Shown: positions 1-8,913, numbered from the stretch's first letter. The stretch is DNA of 64,000 bases from Verrucomicrobiota bacterium (GCA_028293545.1 JAQGOP010000006.1:1-64000); one strand, 5' to 3'. Translations and numbers: made by a program. The notes: generated by a model not told the origin, from the letters alone.

Positions 1-1017
1 GGTCAAGACGAACTCCGATTGAACCTTCGCTTCACCCACCGCACCGAGCGCAACCGCGCTACACGCCTTGGCGAGCTGATCGTTCGCGGCCGAGTAGGAT
101 TCGATGGAGAGGGAATCATTCGGCCAAATCAGCTGATGAGTTATTTTGGTGGGCAGCAGCACTCCCCCGCCCTTCACGGGGTCAGCCTTATATTCGAGCT
201 GTAGCTTTGAATCGCGTCCTGACGCGGCCGACTCGAGGCGGAGCGCAGCGACGGAAGCAACCTCCGCTCCATTCGTCGCGGGAAAAATATTCCAAGACCA
301 CCAGTGGGCGACCGCGCAATTGACGAGTAGCACGGCAATCAAAACGACGATCGAGAACCTCGTGCGACGCGTAAGGAACTGGTTCAGCGCGATCACGCCC
401 GTCGCGATTACCCACCATCCCAGCATGACCCACGACGTTGAGCTAATCACCTCCGGCGAAAGCGGCGTGTGCGCATCATCGGTCACGAACACGAAAATCA
501 GGATCAGCAGGAACGACCCCGCCGCCGAGAGCACCACGCTCATGAAAAAACGGCCGGCGTTGATCGAGATGACTGCAAACGGCACCGCGAGCACCGTGAG
601 GAATGCCTGCCAGCGAAGAACCTGGAGCGAGATCGCTCCAAACTGATGGAGATCCATCCCCTGCGCGATCCACCACGGGATCATCACGAGGGCCGGGACG
701 AGGCAAAGCAACGCGAGCGTGGCGCATTTGGCGCCGAGCAACCGGCCGCTGGAAATCGGGCGGGTGATCCAGAACGCGTCCGTGTCGGAAACCGCGTCGT
801 CGTTCACGACTCCCATCACGAGGCCGAAGCCCAGCAACGGCAGGAAAATTTTCCCGAACACCCAAGCCAGGAGATAAAACGGATAATATTGGTCGATGCC
901 GAGCGACACCTGGATTCTCGCCATCGCCATCATGGCCGTCAGGACGACCGCCCACAGCAGCAGGATCCAACGCAGCCGGAAAAAATCCTTTCGGACGATT
1001 TGGCCCGTCAGGTTCAT
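1..1017 (-). CDS. ABC transporter permease, partial (runs off left edge)
   Basis: The minus strand stays open from an ATG at 1017 to the window edge, about 339 codons. The protein begins MNLTGQIVRKDFFRLRW and then shows hydrophobic segments at about residues 17-38 and 48-70 and several more after residue 95, followed by a polar stretch near the edge. This is the pattern of an ABC-2-like membrane permease. The ATG overlaps the TGA of the ATPase gene (ATGA), so the two are probably translationally coupled. With the GntR gene upstream it forms a three-gene exporter operon; the substrate cannot be told, but YtrA-type operons often answer cell-envelope stress or antibiotics. The C-terminus is outside the window. 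Confidence 0.85.
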   Translation of the reverse strand, partial: MNLTGQIVRKDFFRLRWILLLWAVVLTAMMAMARIQVSLGIDQYYPFYLLAWVFGKIFLPLLGFGLVMGVVNDDAVSDTDAFWITRPISSGRLLGAKCATLALLCLVPALVMIPWWIAQGMDLHQFGAISLQVLRWQAFLTVLAVPFAVISINAGRFFMSVVLSAAGSFLLILIFVFVTDDAHTPLSPEVISSTSWVMLGWWVIATGVIALNQFLTRRTRFSIVVLIAVLLVNCAVAHWWSWNIFPATNGAEVASVAALRLESAASGRDSKLQLEYKADPVKGGGVLLPTKITHQLIWPNDSLSIESYSAANDQLAKACSAVALGAVGEAKVQSEFVLT

Positions 1018-1928
1018 CTCACGGCCAGGTTTGCGTTGGACCGGTTGACTCGTGCAACCACGACGAAGATCTCGCGCAACGTCATCGGCTTCGCGGTGAT
1101 TTCAAGCTGCGCGAAACGACCGCGCCGGCATGCCGCGAAACTTTCGTCGGTGTATCGCGTTTCGATCGCCCGCAGAAAATTATCCACGCGCTCCACTTCC
1201 AGCCACGTCTCCGGCAATTCCGCCAGCGCCAGTTCCTCTCCACCCGCGGTCACTTCGATCCTCCGAAAGCGCCCTTGCAGGTCTGCGATGGGCTCCGCGA
1301 GATTCAGGCGGCCGGAATCAATGATACCCACCCAGTCGGCGAGCTGCTCGACCTCGTTGATGTCGTGGGAAGAAATAAAAATCGTCCACTCCTCCTGCTG
1401 CGATACTTCCAACGCTCCCTTGATGAATTCATCCCGCACAAGCGGATCGAGCCCGCTGAACGGCTCATCGAGCACCAGCAGCCGCGGCCGATAAGCCAGG
1501 GAGGAAAGCAACGCGGCTTTCATCAACATGCCGCGCGACAGATGCTTCAGCTGGCGATCCTTGGGCAGTTCGAACTGCCGCATCAGCTTCGTCTCGAGAT
1601 CAATATCCCACGTCGGATAGAACGGCCGGCAATAGCGCATCAGCTGGTCCACGGTCATCCACTCCGGCAATTTCTGGTTCTCCGAAACGTAGCCGATCTG
1701 CCGGCGCTCGCGCGGCGTCAACTTGCGGGAATCCACGCCGAGGACCCGCGCCGAACCACTCGTCGGTTCGAGCAGATTCATCAGCACCTTGATCGTCGTG
1801 GTCTTGCCCGCGCCATTCGGGCCGATGAAGGCGAAGATGCTTCCCTGCGGGACCGAGAGATCCAAGCCATGCAGCGCATCCGCCCGCCCATACCGCCGGC
1901 TGAGCTGGTGAGTTTCGATGATGTTCAT
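1014..1928 (-). CDS. ABC transporter ATP-binding protein
   Basis: This 304-residue nucleotide-binding subunit should power the permease encoded next to it at the inner membrane. Walker A is GPNGAGKTT at residues 36-44, a signature-like LSRGM lies near residue 132, Walker B is LLVLDEPFSGLDP near 150, and the switch histidine is in SSHD. The length includes a C-terminal extension of about 80 residues typical of ABC-2-type drug or lantibiotic exporters. The start ATG overlaps the stop of the GntR gene by four bases, and its own stop overlaps the permease start, giving a tightly coupled regulator-ATPase-permease operon. Confidence 0.95.
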   Translation of the reverse strand: MNIIETHQLSRRYGRADALHGLDLSVPQGSIFAFIGPNGAGKTTTIKVLMNLLEPTSGSARVLGVDSRKLTPRERRQIGYVSENQKLPEWMTVDQLMRYCRPFYPTWDIDLETKLMRQFELPKDRQLKHLSRGMLMKAALLSSLAYRPRLLVLDEPFSGLDPLVRDEFIKGALEVSQQEEWTIFISSHDINEVEQLADWVGIIDSGRLNLAEPIADLQGRFRRIEVTAGGEELALAELPETWLEVERVDNFLRAIETRYTDESFAACRRGRFAQLEITAKPMTLREIFVVVARVNRSNANLAVR

Positions 1929-2329
1929 TTAGAGGAATTGGTCCGCTGGTGCTTCGCGAGTTTCCGCCAGTGCGCCGCCACCGCGGCGAGCACGTCGTCC
2001 TCGTCGAGGCCGAGCTTCATCGCATCGACGACCAACCGCTCGACGTCTTCGCCGAGGAGTTCCGCGCGATCCTCCCGCCGCCCCACCTCCAGCTCGGCCA
2101 CCACGCTCCCCACCGCCGGCGTGGTGATCAGGACTCCCTCCGCCACCAGCGCGGTGATCACTTTCTGCGCCGTGTTCGGGTTGATCTTCAATTCCTGGCT
2201 CAGCACCCGCAGCGACGGGAACTTCGTGCCCGGTCGCAGCTGCCCCGCCACGACCGCCTTCCTCACGGCGAAGAGGATCTGTTCCGTGACCGGCAGGCCG
2301 AGTTTCAAATCGATCGGGAACGGAAGCAC
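1925..2329 (-). CDS. GntR family regulator, YtrA subfamily
   Basis: This 134-residue protein has an N-terminal winged helix (residues about 10-75, with LRPGTKFPSLRVLSQEL and the INPNTAQKV recognition region) and only a short C-terminal tail. That is the YtrA pattern; longer GntR proteins carry a ligand domain. YtrA-type proteins usually repress their own ABC transporter operon. The start is GTG at 2329, which matches where family members begin. It lies one base from a perfect inverted repeat (2331-2353), so the protein probably represses itself by blocking transcription or initiation there. No clear Shine-Dalgarno sequence is visible. Confidence 0.9.
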   Translation of the reverse strand: MLPFPIDLKLGLPVTEQILFAVRKAVVAGQLRPGTKFPSLRVLSQELKINPNTAQKVITALVAEGVLITTPAVGSVVAELEVGRREDRAELLGEDVERLVVDAMKLGLDEDDVLAAVAAHWRKLAKHQRTNSSK

Positions 2330-2330
2330 A

Positions 2331-2353
2331 CTGCACTACTCGCACTAGTGCAG
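2331..2353. promoter_or_regulatory. Palindromic operator in front of the GntR-ABC operon
   Basis: The plus strand reads CTGCACTA, seven bases, TAGTGCAG: a perfect 8-base inverted repeat. It ends one base upstream of the GTG start of the GntR gene. Position and symmetry fit an autoregulatory YtrA-type operator. No convincing -35/-10 pair could be placed. Confidence 0.7.
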
Positions 2354-2619
2354 CTGTGGTAGCAAGGATTTTGTGAAAAGAAATGCTGCGGCGTCTCCTG
2401 GCCGGCTCGCGCCAAATTTTTTTCCCGCGGAATCCGCGGATCAACCCGGATTCAAATCCCGATCCTGATTTTACAGGAGACGAACCGAGTGCGGAAGAGA
2501 TCGGAGGCCTCGGCCTTTCTCGGTATTCCTCCTGCAGGAAAAAGGTTCGAATCTGCGTTGATGCGCGAATTTTACGGGGGAAAGTTACACCGCGCTCGCC
2601 TAAAGTCTCCGCCGCTAAA
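2354..2619. other. Intergenic region without a gene
   Basis: This spacer holds a small palindrome, CCGCGG-AAT-CCGCGG (about 2425-2439), preceded by a T-run. The same T-run plus palindrome, slightly decayed, recurs near 43680-43712, so it is probably a dispersed repeat. The T-run is on the wrong side for a terminator of the gene ending at 2620. I see no ORF with coding character. Confidence 0.5.
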
Positions 2620-3870
2620 CTACGCCGGCACCGAGTAAATCTGCCGTACGCCGGAGCGGTCGGACGTAAACAGGACTTCCCTTTGATCCGGTGACAGCAC
2701 CGGATGCGGGTGATTGTCCTGCGTGTGCCACGAGGTGTTGCTCTCGCACAACGGCACCACTTCCATGCGTCCGCTTGCCCAATCGATGTTGAGGCGCGAA
2801 ATCAAATTTCCCTTTCGCTGCTTCATGCCCGCTTCATTCGCCAGCGCATCGGTGATCACAAAATCACCCTGCCGGCTCGGAAAAAAATGCCCGTAGAAAG
2901 ACGGGCGGTCGCGCGGGATCGAGATTTCCTGCAGCGGCGCCTCGGCCTCAAGCGGCGCGCGGCCAACGAATTGCTCGGGATACTCACCCGCATCCCACCG
3001 CACGCCGTGATAGATCACCGCGGCCCCGTCCTCCTGCCAGACTTCATGCGCCACGTCGTCGAGCCCGGGGTCCACCGACAAGCGAAACTCGATGGATCGG
3101 CCCGGACGGCGCACTTGCACGCGGGGTTTGCCGTCAGGCTTCAGCCAGATGCGCTCGAGCCCGAGCGGCCAGGTCCACTCGTGATTATAGAGCACAATGT
3201 CGCGGCGGAGCGGATGGTACTGCACGTGCGTCACCCACGCCGGCTCCTCCCAGCGCAGCGTTGTTTTTCCAGTCGCGACGTCCACTTCCACCAGCTGGGT
3301 GGTAAGCCCGAATGTCGCGTAGTTCTCCGACATTTCCCGGTTTCCCTTCCGCCGTTCGCCGAAACCGAGGATGCGGCTGTCGGCCAGGCTCAGCAGCATG
3401 TGCTCGCCCGCCGCGTCGAGATGACAGTAGCCGACGCAGCGATCCGGCGGAATTTCCACGAGCATCCGGCGCCTTCCATCGTGCACGTTCACGCAGTCGA
3501 GCTGGCCCCAACCGTCCTCCCGGCCCCAGACAAAGTACAAATTTCCCGAGGCCGGATGCAGGCAGGGGCTGGATTTGTTGAGTCCATGTTTCGCAACGGT
3601 GCCGTTGAAAAGATAATCCTCCTTGGGATCCCCCGACTTCGGCCGCGCGAAATAAGGATAGGCCTGCATCGCCGGCCCGGGAAAAATCGCGAGCGGCTCC
3701 ATCTTTCCCGAAGTCCGGTCGATGCGCGCCAGGCTCGCGCCCTCGGCGTGCCCGGAAAACCCGTTCGTGATCGCCGCCAGCACCGCGCCATCCGCGGTCA
3801 GGCTGTAACTGGTGAAATAGAGCAGCTGACAATTCGCGCTGAGCGGCGACTCGGGACGCGGCGCCTGCAT
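2620..3870 (-). CDS. Oligogalacturonate lyase-like beta-propeller (PL22 type)
   Basis: This 416-residue protein is built from repeated beta-propeller blades (for example DRTSGKMEPL and LSPDQREVLFTSD). Near the C-terminus HTQDNHPHP places Gln384, His387 and His389 in the spacing used by PL22 oligogalacturonate lyases to bind a metal, and His288 (IYHGVRWD) is a good candidate for the fourth ligand. PL22 enzymes cleave short pectin fragments by beta-elimination in the cytoplasm; the absence of a signal peptide and the length fit. The start ATG lies one base after the stop of the upstream membrane protein gene, so translation is probably coupled. The substrate may differ from galacturonate, since no other pectin gene is nearby. 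Confidence 0.7.
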   Translation of the reverse strand: MQAPRPESPLSANCQLLYFTSYSLTADGAVLAAITNGFSGHAEGASLARIDRTSGKMEPLAIFPGPAMQAYPYFARPKSGDPKEDYLFNGTVAKHGLNKSSPCLHPASGNLYFVWGREDGWGQLDCVNVHDGRRRMLVEIPPDRCVGYCHLDAAGEHMLLSLADSRILGFGERRKGNREMSENYATFGLTTQLVEVDVATGKTTLRWEEPAWVTHVQYHPLRRDIVLYNHEWTWPLGLERIWLKPDGKPRVQVRRPGRSIEFRLSVDPGLDDVAHEVWQEDGAAVIYHGVRWDAGEYPEQFVGRAPLEAEAPLQEISIPRDRPSFYGHFFPSRQGDFVITDALANEAGMKQRKGNLISRLNIDWASGRMEVVPLCESNTSWHTQDNHPHPVLSPDQREVLFTSDRSGVRQIYSVPA

Positions 3871-3871
3871 A

Positions 3872-4465
3872 TCAGGTCAGCAAATCCTCGGGCTCCGGAC
3901 GCGGGCCCGTTTGGGGCGGAACGACCGGCGGTGGAATGAGCGGAGTAAGCCGTGCTTTCAGCGCCTCCGTGACGGCCGCGGCCCGACGCCGATAATAGAG
4001 CACCATGCCGCCTTGGTAGAGTAGCGTCACAAACGCGACCAAGCCATAAAGCGTGTACATCCCGATCGGGAGATAGGCCCGGATCAGCGGCAGCAGCGGC
4101 GCGAGATCGACGCCGAACTCACCGAGTGTGGTGGAATACGGCGTCAGCTGGCCCATCGTCGTTTCGAGGTCGAAGCTGAAAAGCTGCCGCGCACAATACA
4201 CGACGATCACAGTGAGCACGAGCAGCTGGCTGCGTTCGAGTCGGCGGAGTCCATTGATGTCACCGCGCACGAGCAGGGTGCGCCCGGATAATTCCATCAA
4301 ACCGCCGGCGACGACGAGGACCGAGAACATGAATCCCATGAGGTCCCCGAACATCAGCGAAACCGGCGCAGCCAACCCAGCCACGATCACCAAACCCAGC
4401 CCATCGAAGCGCGCCATCCGCAGGACGCGGCGGAGAGTCTCCTGGGCTAAAGGCGGCGGTTTCAT
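3872..4465 (-). CDS. Small multi-pass membrane protein, unknown function
   Basis: I place the start at ATG 4465, giving 197 residues (MKPPPLAQETLRRV). The frame stays open upstream to 4771, but that part is polar, arginine-rich and overlaps repeat-like DNA. The protein has about five hydrophobic segments: two near residues 20-65, one after the RRLERSQ loop, and two after a short extracytoplasmic region. It ends in a proline-rich tail (PLIPPPVVPPQ). I do not recognise the family. The stop is one base from the start of the PL22-like gene, so the two are probably expressed together. Confidence 0.7.
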   Translation of the reverse strand: MKPPPLAQETLRRVLRMARFDGLGLVIVAGLAAPVSLMFGDLMGFMFSVLVVAGGLMELSGRTLLVRGDINGLRRLERSQLLVLTVIVVYCARQLFSFDLETTMGQLTPYSTTLGEFGVDLAPLLPLIRAYLPIGMYTLYGLVAFVTLLYQGGMVLYYRRRAAAVTEALKARLTPLIPPPVVPPQTGPRPEPEDLLT

Positions 4466-4795
4466 TGGCCCCGCAGCGTGCGAGGCCCCGTCAACGCCAG
4501 CGAGTCCATTCCGCGCCCTTCGCCTTCGCGAAAAAATCGAGTCGGCAGCGCGCGCCCAACCGGGCAAGTTGGCAAGCGTTTCCGGGCCGCGAAGATCTTC
4601 AAACGACATCCGCATGACCTCTTCCGATTTGATCAAACGTGTCATCGGCAAATCTCGCGCGGATTCGGCTCGGTAGATTTTCCGCTCGGGATAGAAAATG
4701 CGCCGGCCGACATGTCCTGATTTTTGGACGACGCGCGAAGTCCCGAAATCTCGGTTCTGATTCGCGTCCATTCGCGTCCATTCGCGGTTAAAAAT
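4466..4795. repeat. Intergenic spacer with dispersed 'TTCGCGGTTAA' repeat
   Basis: There is no convincing gene here. At about 4760-4797 the unit ATTCGCGTCC is repeated twice and is followed by ATTCGCGGTTAAAAA. Related copies occur near 43880, 44902 and 47930, and inverted near 50215. This is a short dispersed repeat found next to gene ends. Confidence 0.6.
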
Positions 4796-5182
4796 TCAGG
4801 ACGTTCGAGGTTCGCGATTGAGCGCCGCCCACCAAACCAAAGCGATGAACACCGCCTGAAACGGGAGCCGCAACCACAGCGTCAGCGGGGAAAAATCGAA
4901 ACCAGGCATGTAACCCTGCAGCGCCACGTGCATGTTTGCCGGGAAGACCGCGAGCAACAACGCGATCAGGCCCCACCCCGCCAGTCGACGCGTGGCGCTC
5001 CACATCAAGCCGATGCCGCCGAGAATTTCCGCGATGCCTGAGATGCAGTTGAGGGCCTCCGGCCACGGCAGCCAGGACGGCATCATGCCGAGGTAAACCG
5101 CCGGCGCGCGGAAATGATTCGCCCCGGCGATGAGAAAAAACACCGCGAGCACACCCCGTAAAATTCGTCGGGCCATCGTCAA
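4796..5182 (-). CDS. DoxX family membrane protein
   Basis: This 128-residue protein has four hydrophobic segments and the DoxX hallmarks: LAVFFLIAGANHF in the first helix and a glycine-rich SGIAEILGGIGLM segment in the second. The family comprises small inner-membrane proteins linked to quinol oxidation or thiol/redox homeostasis, with the exact role unclear in most bacteria. It stands alone: the spacer to the downstream gene exceeds 300 bases and the upstream side is the hairpin repeat array. Confidence 0.85.
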   Translation of the reverse strand: MTMARRILRGVLAVFFLIAGANHFRAPAVYLGMMPSWLPWPEALNCISGIAEILGGIGLMWSATRRLAGWGLIALLLAVFPANMHVALQGYMPGFDFSPLTLWLRLPFQAVFIALVWWAALNREPRTS

Positions 5183-5344
5183 ATCACCTGGGTCTTGACC
5201 GCCCCGCCGTCGGGCAGGCAGGTGCGCACGATAAGTTTTGAAAACACGCCCATGGTTTCATGACCACCAACGTAGAAGCGAACCCGCGACAGCCACGAGG
5301 ACGAAAACCAAAACGCCGAGACGAGAACCCGTCGCCGATAGGGA

Positions 5345-6625
5345 TCGTCGCCCCTCGCATTGCGAAGAACCTGGGGTCTGGCTAGGATGCCCCGTTGGGG
5401 CGCAGAATTTGAAACGGCCGCGCATAGCGAAGAACCTCAGCCCGGGAAATCGACGCCCCTCGCATAACGGAGAACCTGGGCTCGTCGGATCGACGCCCCA
5501 ACGGGGCAATCCAGCCAGAGCCCAGGGCAACGCCCTGGGTTTTGATTCGATAAATTTCCAGCCCTGAAGGGGCGGCCCAATGAGAATCGCGAAAACCCAC
5601 GCACCATTGGAACGCCCTTTCAGGGCTACGGTTTTCTCCAACAAAAACCCAGGGCGTTGCCCTGGGCTCTGGCTAGGATGCCCCGTTGGGGCGCAGAACT
5701 CTAAACGCCCGCGCATAGCGCAGAACCTCGGCCCGGTGAATCGACGTCCCTCGCATAGCACCGGACCTCGGCTCGGGGGATCTCGTCGCCCTTCGCATAG
5801 CGAAGAACCAAGGCTCACCGGATCGACGCCCTTCGCATAGCGAAGAACCTGGGCTTGCCGGATCGACGCCCCAACGGGGCAATCCAGCCAGAGCCCAGGG
5901 CAACGCCCTGGGTTTTGATTCGATAGTTTTCCAGCCCTGAAGGGGCGGCCAAATGAGAATCACGAAAACCCACGCCACCTTTAGAACGCCCTTTCAGGGC
6001 TACGGTTTTCTCGAATGGAAACCCAGGGCGTTGCCCTGGGCTCTGGCTAGGATGCCCCGTTGGGGCGCAGAACTCGAAACGTCCGCGCATAGCGCAGAAC
6101 CTCGACTCGAGGAATCGTCGCCCCTCGCATAGCACCGAACCTCGGCTCGGGGGATCTCGTCGCCCTTCTCAAAGCGAAGAACCTGGGCCCACCGGATCGA
6201 CGCCCCTCGCATAACGAAGAATCTGGGCTTGCCGGATCGACGCCCCAACGGGGCAATCCAGCCAGAGCCCAGGGCAACGCCCTGGGTTTTGATTCGATAA
6301 AATCCCAGCCCTGAAGGGGCGGCCTAATGAGAATCACGAAAATCCACGCACCATTGGAACGCCCTTTCAGGGCTACGGTTTTCTCCAACCAAAACCCAGG
6401 GCGTTGCCCTGGGCTCTGGCTAGGATGCCCCGTTGGGGCGCAGAACTCTAAACGCCCGCGCATAGCGCAGAATCTCGGCTCGGCGGATCTCGTCGCCCCT
6501 CGCATAGCATCGGACCTGGGCTCACCGGATCGACGCCCCAACGGGGCTCTCCAGCCAGAGCCCAGGGCAACGCCCTGGGTTTTGATTCGATAAAATCCCA
6601 GCCCTGAAGGGGCGGCCTAATAAGA
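5345..6625. repeat. Nested tandem hairpin array, ~373-bp higher-order period
   Basis: About 1.3 kb without a believable gene is built from five recurring modules. A: GGATGCCCCGTTGGGGCGCA at 5385, 5676, 6050 and 6423. B: GCCCCAACGGGGC followed by the hairpin CCCAGGGC-AAC-GCCCTGGG, starting at about 5491, 5864, 6238 and 6531. C: GCCCTGAAGGGGCGGCC near 5561, 5935, 6308 and 6601. D: GCCCTTTCAGGGC near 5612, 5988 and 6360. E: a 40-42-base unit with TCGCATAGCGAAGAACC, repeated two to four times between A and B. Spacings A2-A3, A3-A4, B1-B2 and B2-B3 are all 373-374; A1-A2 (291) and B3-B4 (293) are shorter. Modules A and B are near-complements, so long fold-backs are possible. ORFs through it are repeat artefacts. 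Confidence 0.9.
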
Positions 6626-6646
6626 ATCAGAGAAGCTCGAAACGCT

Positions 6647-8656
6647 TCACCGCTTGTCGCGTTCTAGATTCAACCACGCCACTTCCTTCGGCGTAAGCGT
6701 CACGCTGAGGCAGCCCATTGAATCCGCGGTTTCGCTGATCTGGCGCGGGCCGATCAATGCGAAGGTCGGGAAAGCCTGGGTTAGCACGTAGGACGCCGCG
6801 ATGTTGATCGGTGACACGCCCTTTTCCTTCGCGAGCTCGATCGCGCGGTCGCGGCGCTGGAAATTGTCGTCGGAATACCAGCAACGCACCAGCTCAGTGT
6901 CCGCCAGCTTGTCGCGACCCGCACGCGGCGTGAAGAACCCACGGGCCTGGCTCGACCACGCGAGCAATGGCATCTGGGTTTTTTTGAGCCACTTCCGGGA
7001 TTCCGGATCGCTCGCCGCCTCGCAACCTGCCCACGGCGCCTGCACCATGCGCGCGAGGCTGAAATTGTTGCTGAGCACACCGAAGCCCTGCAGGCCCTTG
7101 CGCTTCGCATAGCGGTTCGCCGCCGCAAGCCGCGCGATCGTCCAGTTGGACCCGCCGAAGACCTTCATGCGCCCCGCGGTCACGTGCTCGTTCAACACAT
7201 CGACAAACTCGCCGATCGGCACGTCGAGGTTGTCGCGATGCATCATATAGATGTCCACGTAGCTCGTCTGGAGGCGGTCCAGCGTGATGAGCAGCTGGCT
7301 CGTCAGTCCTTCCGGGGTGCAGAACGGCGTATGGGCGCCCTTGCCGATGACGACCATCTCGCCGCGGTTGCCGCGGTTCTTCATCCACTGCCCGAGAAGC
7401 CGTTCCATCAATCCATCCCAATACACAAACGCGGTGTCGAACGCGTTGCCGCCGCGTTGGACATAGTCGTCCCACACCGCCGCGCCGTGCGGCATCGTGG
7501 TCTGGTTGTCGCAGCCAAAAACCAGGCGCGAAACCGGCTGGGGAATTCCCATGATGGTGCCGTACGTCATCGGCGCATCCGCACGGCGCGTGAGCGGGCG
7601 ACCCGAGTGCGTGTGCGTGAAAGCCGCGGGTTTTTCCGCTTCATAAACCAGGCCGATCGCGGCGCGCCAGGCATCCAGCGCCGTCATGTTTCCCAGCGTG
7701 TCAGCCACAGACATCTCCGGCACGTCGCGCAGTCCCGCCGCCAAGGCCTTCGCGAAAGCGTCGGCCTCGAGCCCATAAAGATTTTCCGGGGTTTGCACCG
7801 TGATCTCTTCGGGCTCCGCGCCGTATCTGTTCACCGTGATCTTGCACGGCACGTCGTCGCCGGCCGGAATCCACGGCGACGGAATGACAATCGAACCCGC
7901 GCTGCCGTAGACCCGGGCCGAGCCGTCCTGGCCGAGGCCGACGCCGCACGAAACCTGGGCAATGACCGCATTCGGGAATTTCAAGGTGGCCGCCGTGTAC
8001 ACGTCGACACCGGTTTCCGGATGCAGGTGTCCCGCGCCTGAAACCGCCGAGGGATCGAGAAATGGCTGCCCCGCGGCCGCGCCTGCGATCAATCGCGAGA
8101 AGGAAACCGGGTAACAGCCGACGTCGAGGATGCCGCCGCCACCGAGGGCGTTGTTCCAATGGCGCTTGTTCGCATCGAAACCTGCGGCGTAGCTGAACGT
8201 CGCCTGGATGAGTTTCACGTCGCCGATCGCGCCGCTCTTCACCAGTTCGACGATCTTCGCCGTCTGCGGATGACAGCGATACATGAACGCCTCCATCAGG
8301 AGCACGTTGTGCTCGCGGCAAACCTGCGCCGCCACCGTCGCCTCGGCGTGGTTCAAGCCGAGGGGTTTTTCACACAGGATGTGTTTTCCCGCTTCCGCGG
8401 CGCGGATGATCCAGTGGAGGTGCATCGGATGCGGCGTGGCGATGTAAACGGCTTCGACGCCAGGATCGGCGAGAAGCGCTTCGTAGCTGCCGTGGGCCCG
8501 CTCGACTTTGAACTCCGTCGCGAATTTGTCGGCCGCTTCCTGCGTGCGACTTCCCACCGCCGCCAGTCGCCCCAGCTTCGAGCGTGCGACGCCCGTGGCG
8601 AAAATTCCGGCGATGCGACCGGTACTTAGGATGCCCCAGTTCAACGGTGAAGTCAT
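6647..8656 (-). CDS. Gfo/Idh/MocA oxidoreductase fused to aldo/keto reductase
   Basis: This 669-residue protein joins two NAD(P)-dependent sugar-type oxidoreductases. Residues 1 to about 345 are a Gfo/Idh/MocA dehydrogenase with a Rossmann start (GILSTGRIAG) and the family EKP motif at 96-98. Residues from about 363 onward are an aldo/keto reductase with its tetrad visible: Asp407 (FDTA), Tyr412, Lys439 (IGKG) and His473 (MMHRD). Both active sites look intact, so one chain could oxidise and reduce a sugar or polyol in sequence. No signal peptide is seen; it is probably cytoplasmic. The gene is flanked by repeats and has no operon partner, so the substrate is unknown. Confidence 0.92.
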   Translation of the reverse strand: MTSPLNWGILSTGRIAGIFATGVARSKLGRLAAVGSRTQEAADKFATEFKVERAHGSYEALLADPGVEAVYIATPHPMHLHWIIRAAEAGKHILCEKPLGLNHAEATVAAQVCREHNVLLMEAFMYRCHPQTAKIVELVKSGAIGDVKLIQATFSYAAGFDANKRHWNNALGGGGILDVGCYPVSFSRLIAGAAAGQPFLDPSAVSGAGHLHPETGVDVYTAATLKFPNAVIAQVSCGVGLGQDGSARVYGSAGSIVIPSPWIPAGDDVPCKITVNRYGAEPEEITVQTPENLYGLEADAFAKALAAGLRDVPEMSVADTLGNMTALDAWRAAIGLVYEAEKPAAFTHTHSGRPLTRRADAPMTYGTIMGIPQPVSRLVFGCDNQTTMPHGAAVWDDYVQRGGNAFDTAFVYWDGLMERLLGQWMKNRGNRGEMVVIGKGAHTPFCTPEGLTSQLLITLDRLQTSYVDIYMMHRDNLDVPIGEFVDVLNEHVTAGRMKVFGGSNWTIARLAAANRYAKRKGLQGFGVLSNNFSLARMVQAPWAGCEAASDPESRKWLKKTQMPLLAWSSQARGFFTPRAGRDKLADTELVRCWYSDDNFQRRDRAIELAKEKGVSPINIAASYVLTQAFPTFALIGPRQISETADSMGCLSVTLTPKEVAWLNLERDKR

Positions 8657-8732
8657 AAGTCGCCACGATTGAAGAATTTCACCGGCGAATGCAAGTGAAG
8701 CGTCACGCCGCGGCGGACTGGGGGCGGATTTT

Positions 8733-8867
8733 CGATTGCGGATTGCGGATACCGGAAACCGGATAGTTAGTTTCAGCGGTCGGAAGGGTGAGAGTTAAGG
8801 CGTTCGTTGGATTGGATCGGCGGGGTTTGGAACTATCCGAAATCCGGTATCCGCAATCCGCAATCGG
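8733..8867. repeat. R4 palindromic element, complete copy
   Basis: Two inverted arms of about 36 bases (left about 8733-8768, right about 8829-8867) contain the core ACCGGAAACCGGATAGTT and its complement, separated by about 60 bases. Related copies are a half element at about 17025-17098, a fragment at 41430-41457 and a full one inside a gene at 54311-54430. It fills most of the 257-base spacer between the fusion oxidoreductase and the methyltransferase gene. Confidence 0.8.
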
Positions 8868-8913
8868 CCCCCCTGCTCCTTGCTTCCTTCGTCCGCGGAC
8901 CTGACACTCAGCC

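Noticed and set aside
469..1494. Long plus-strand ORF over the ABC genes
   Set aside because: It is rich in Arg, His and Gln and antisense to a well-supported permease and ATPase.
2409..2440. Rho-independent terminator for the PL22-like gene
   Set aside because: The T-run lies on the wrong side of the palindrome for the minus-strand gene ending at 2620.
4466..4771. N-terminal extension of the membrane protein at 3872-4465
   Set aside because: The added residues are polar and arginine-rich, contain no conserved segment and come from repeat-like DNA.
5258..6593. Several ORFs of 70-190 codons on both strands in the hairpin array
   Set aside because: They translate the same repeat modules in different frames, have no conserved fold, and exist because the repeats lack stop codons.
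5345..6625. Possible CRISPR array
   Set aside because: The 40-base units are adjacent or separated by other repeated modules; there are no unique spacers of constant length and no cas genes.
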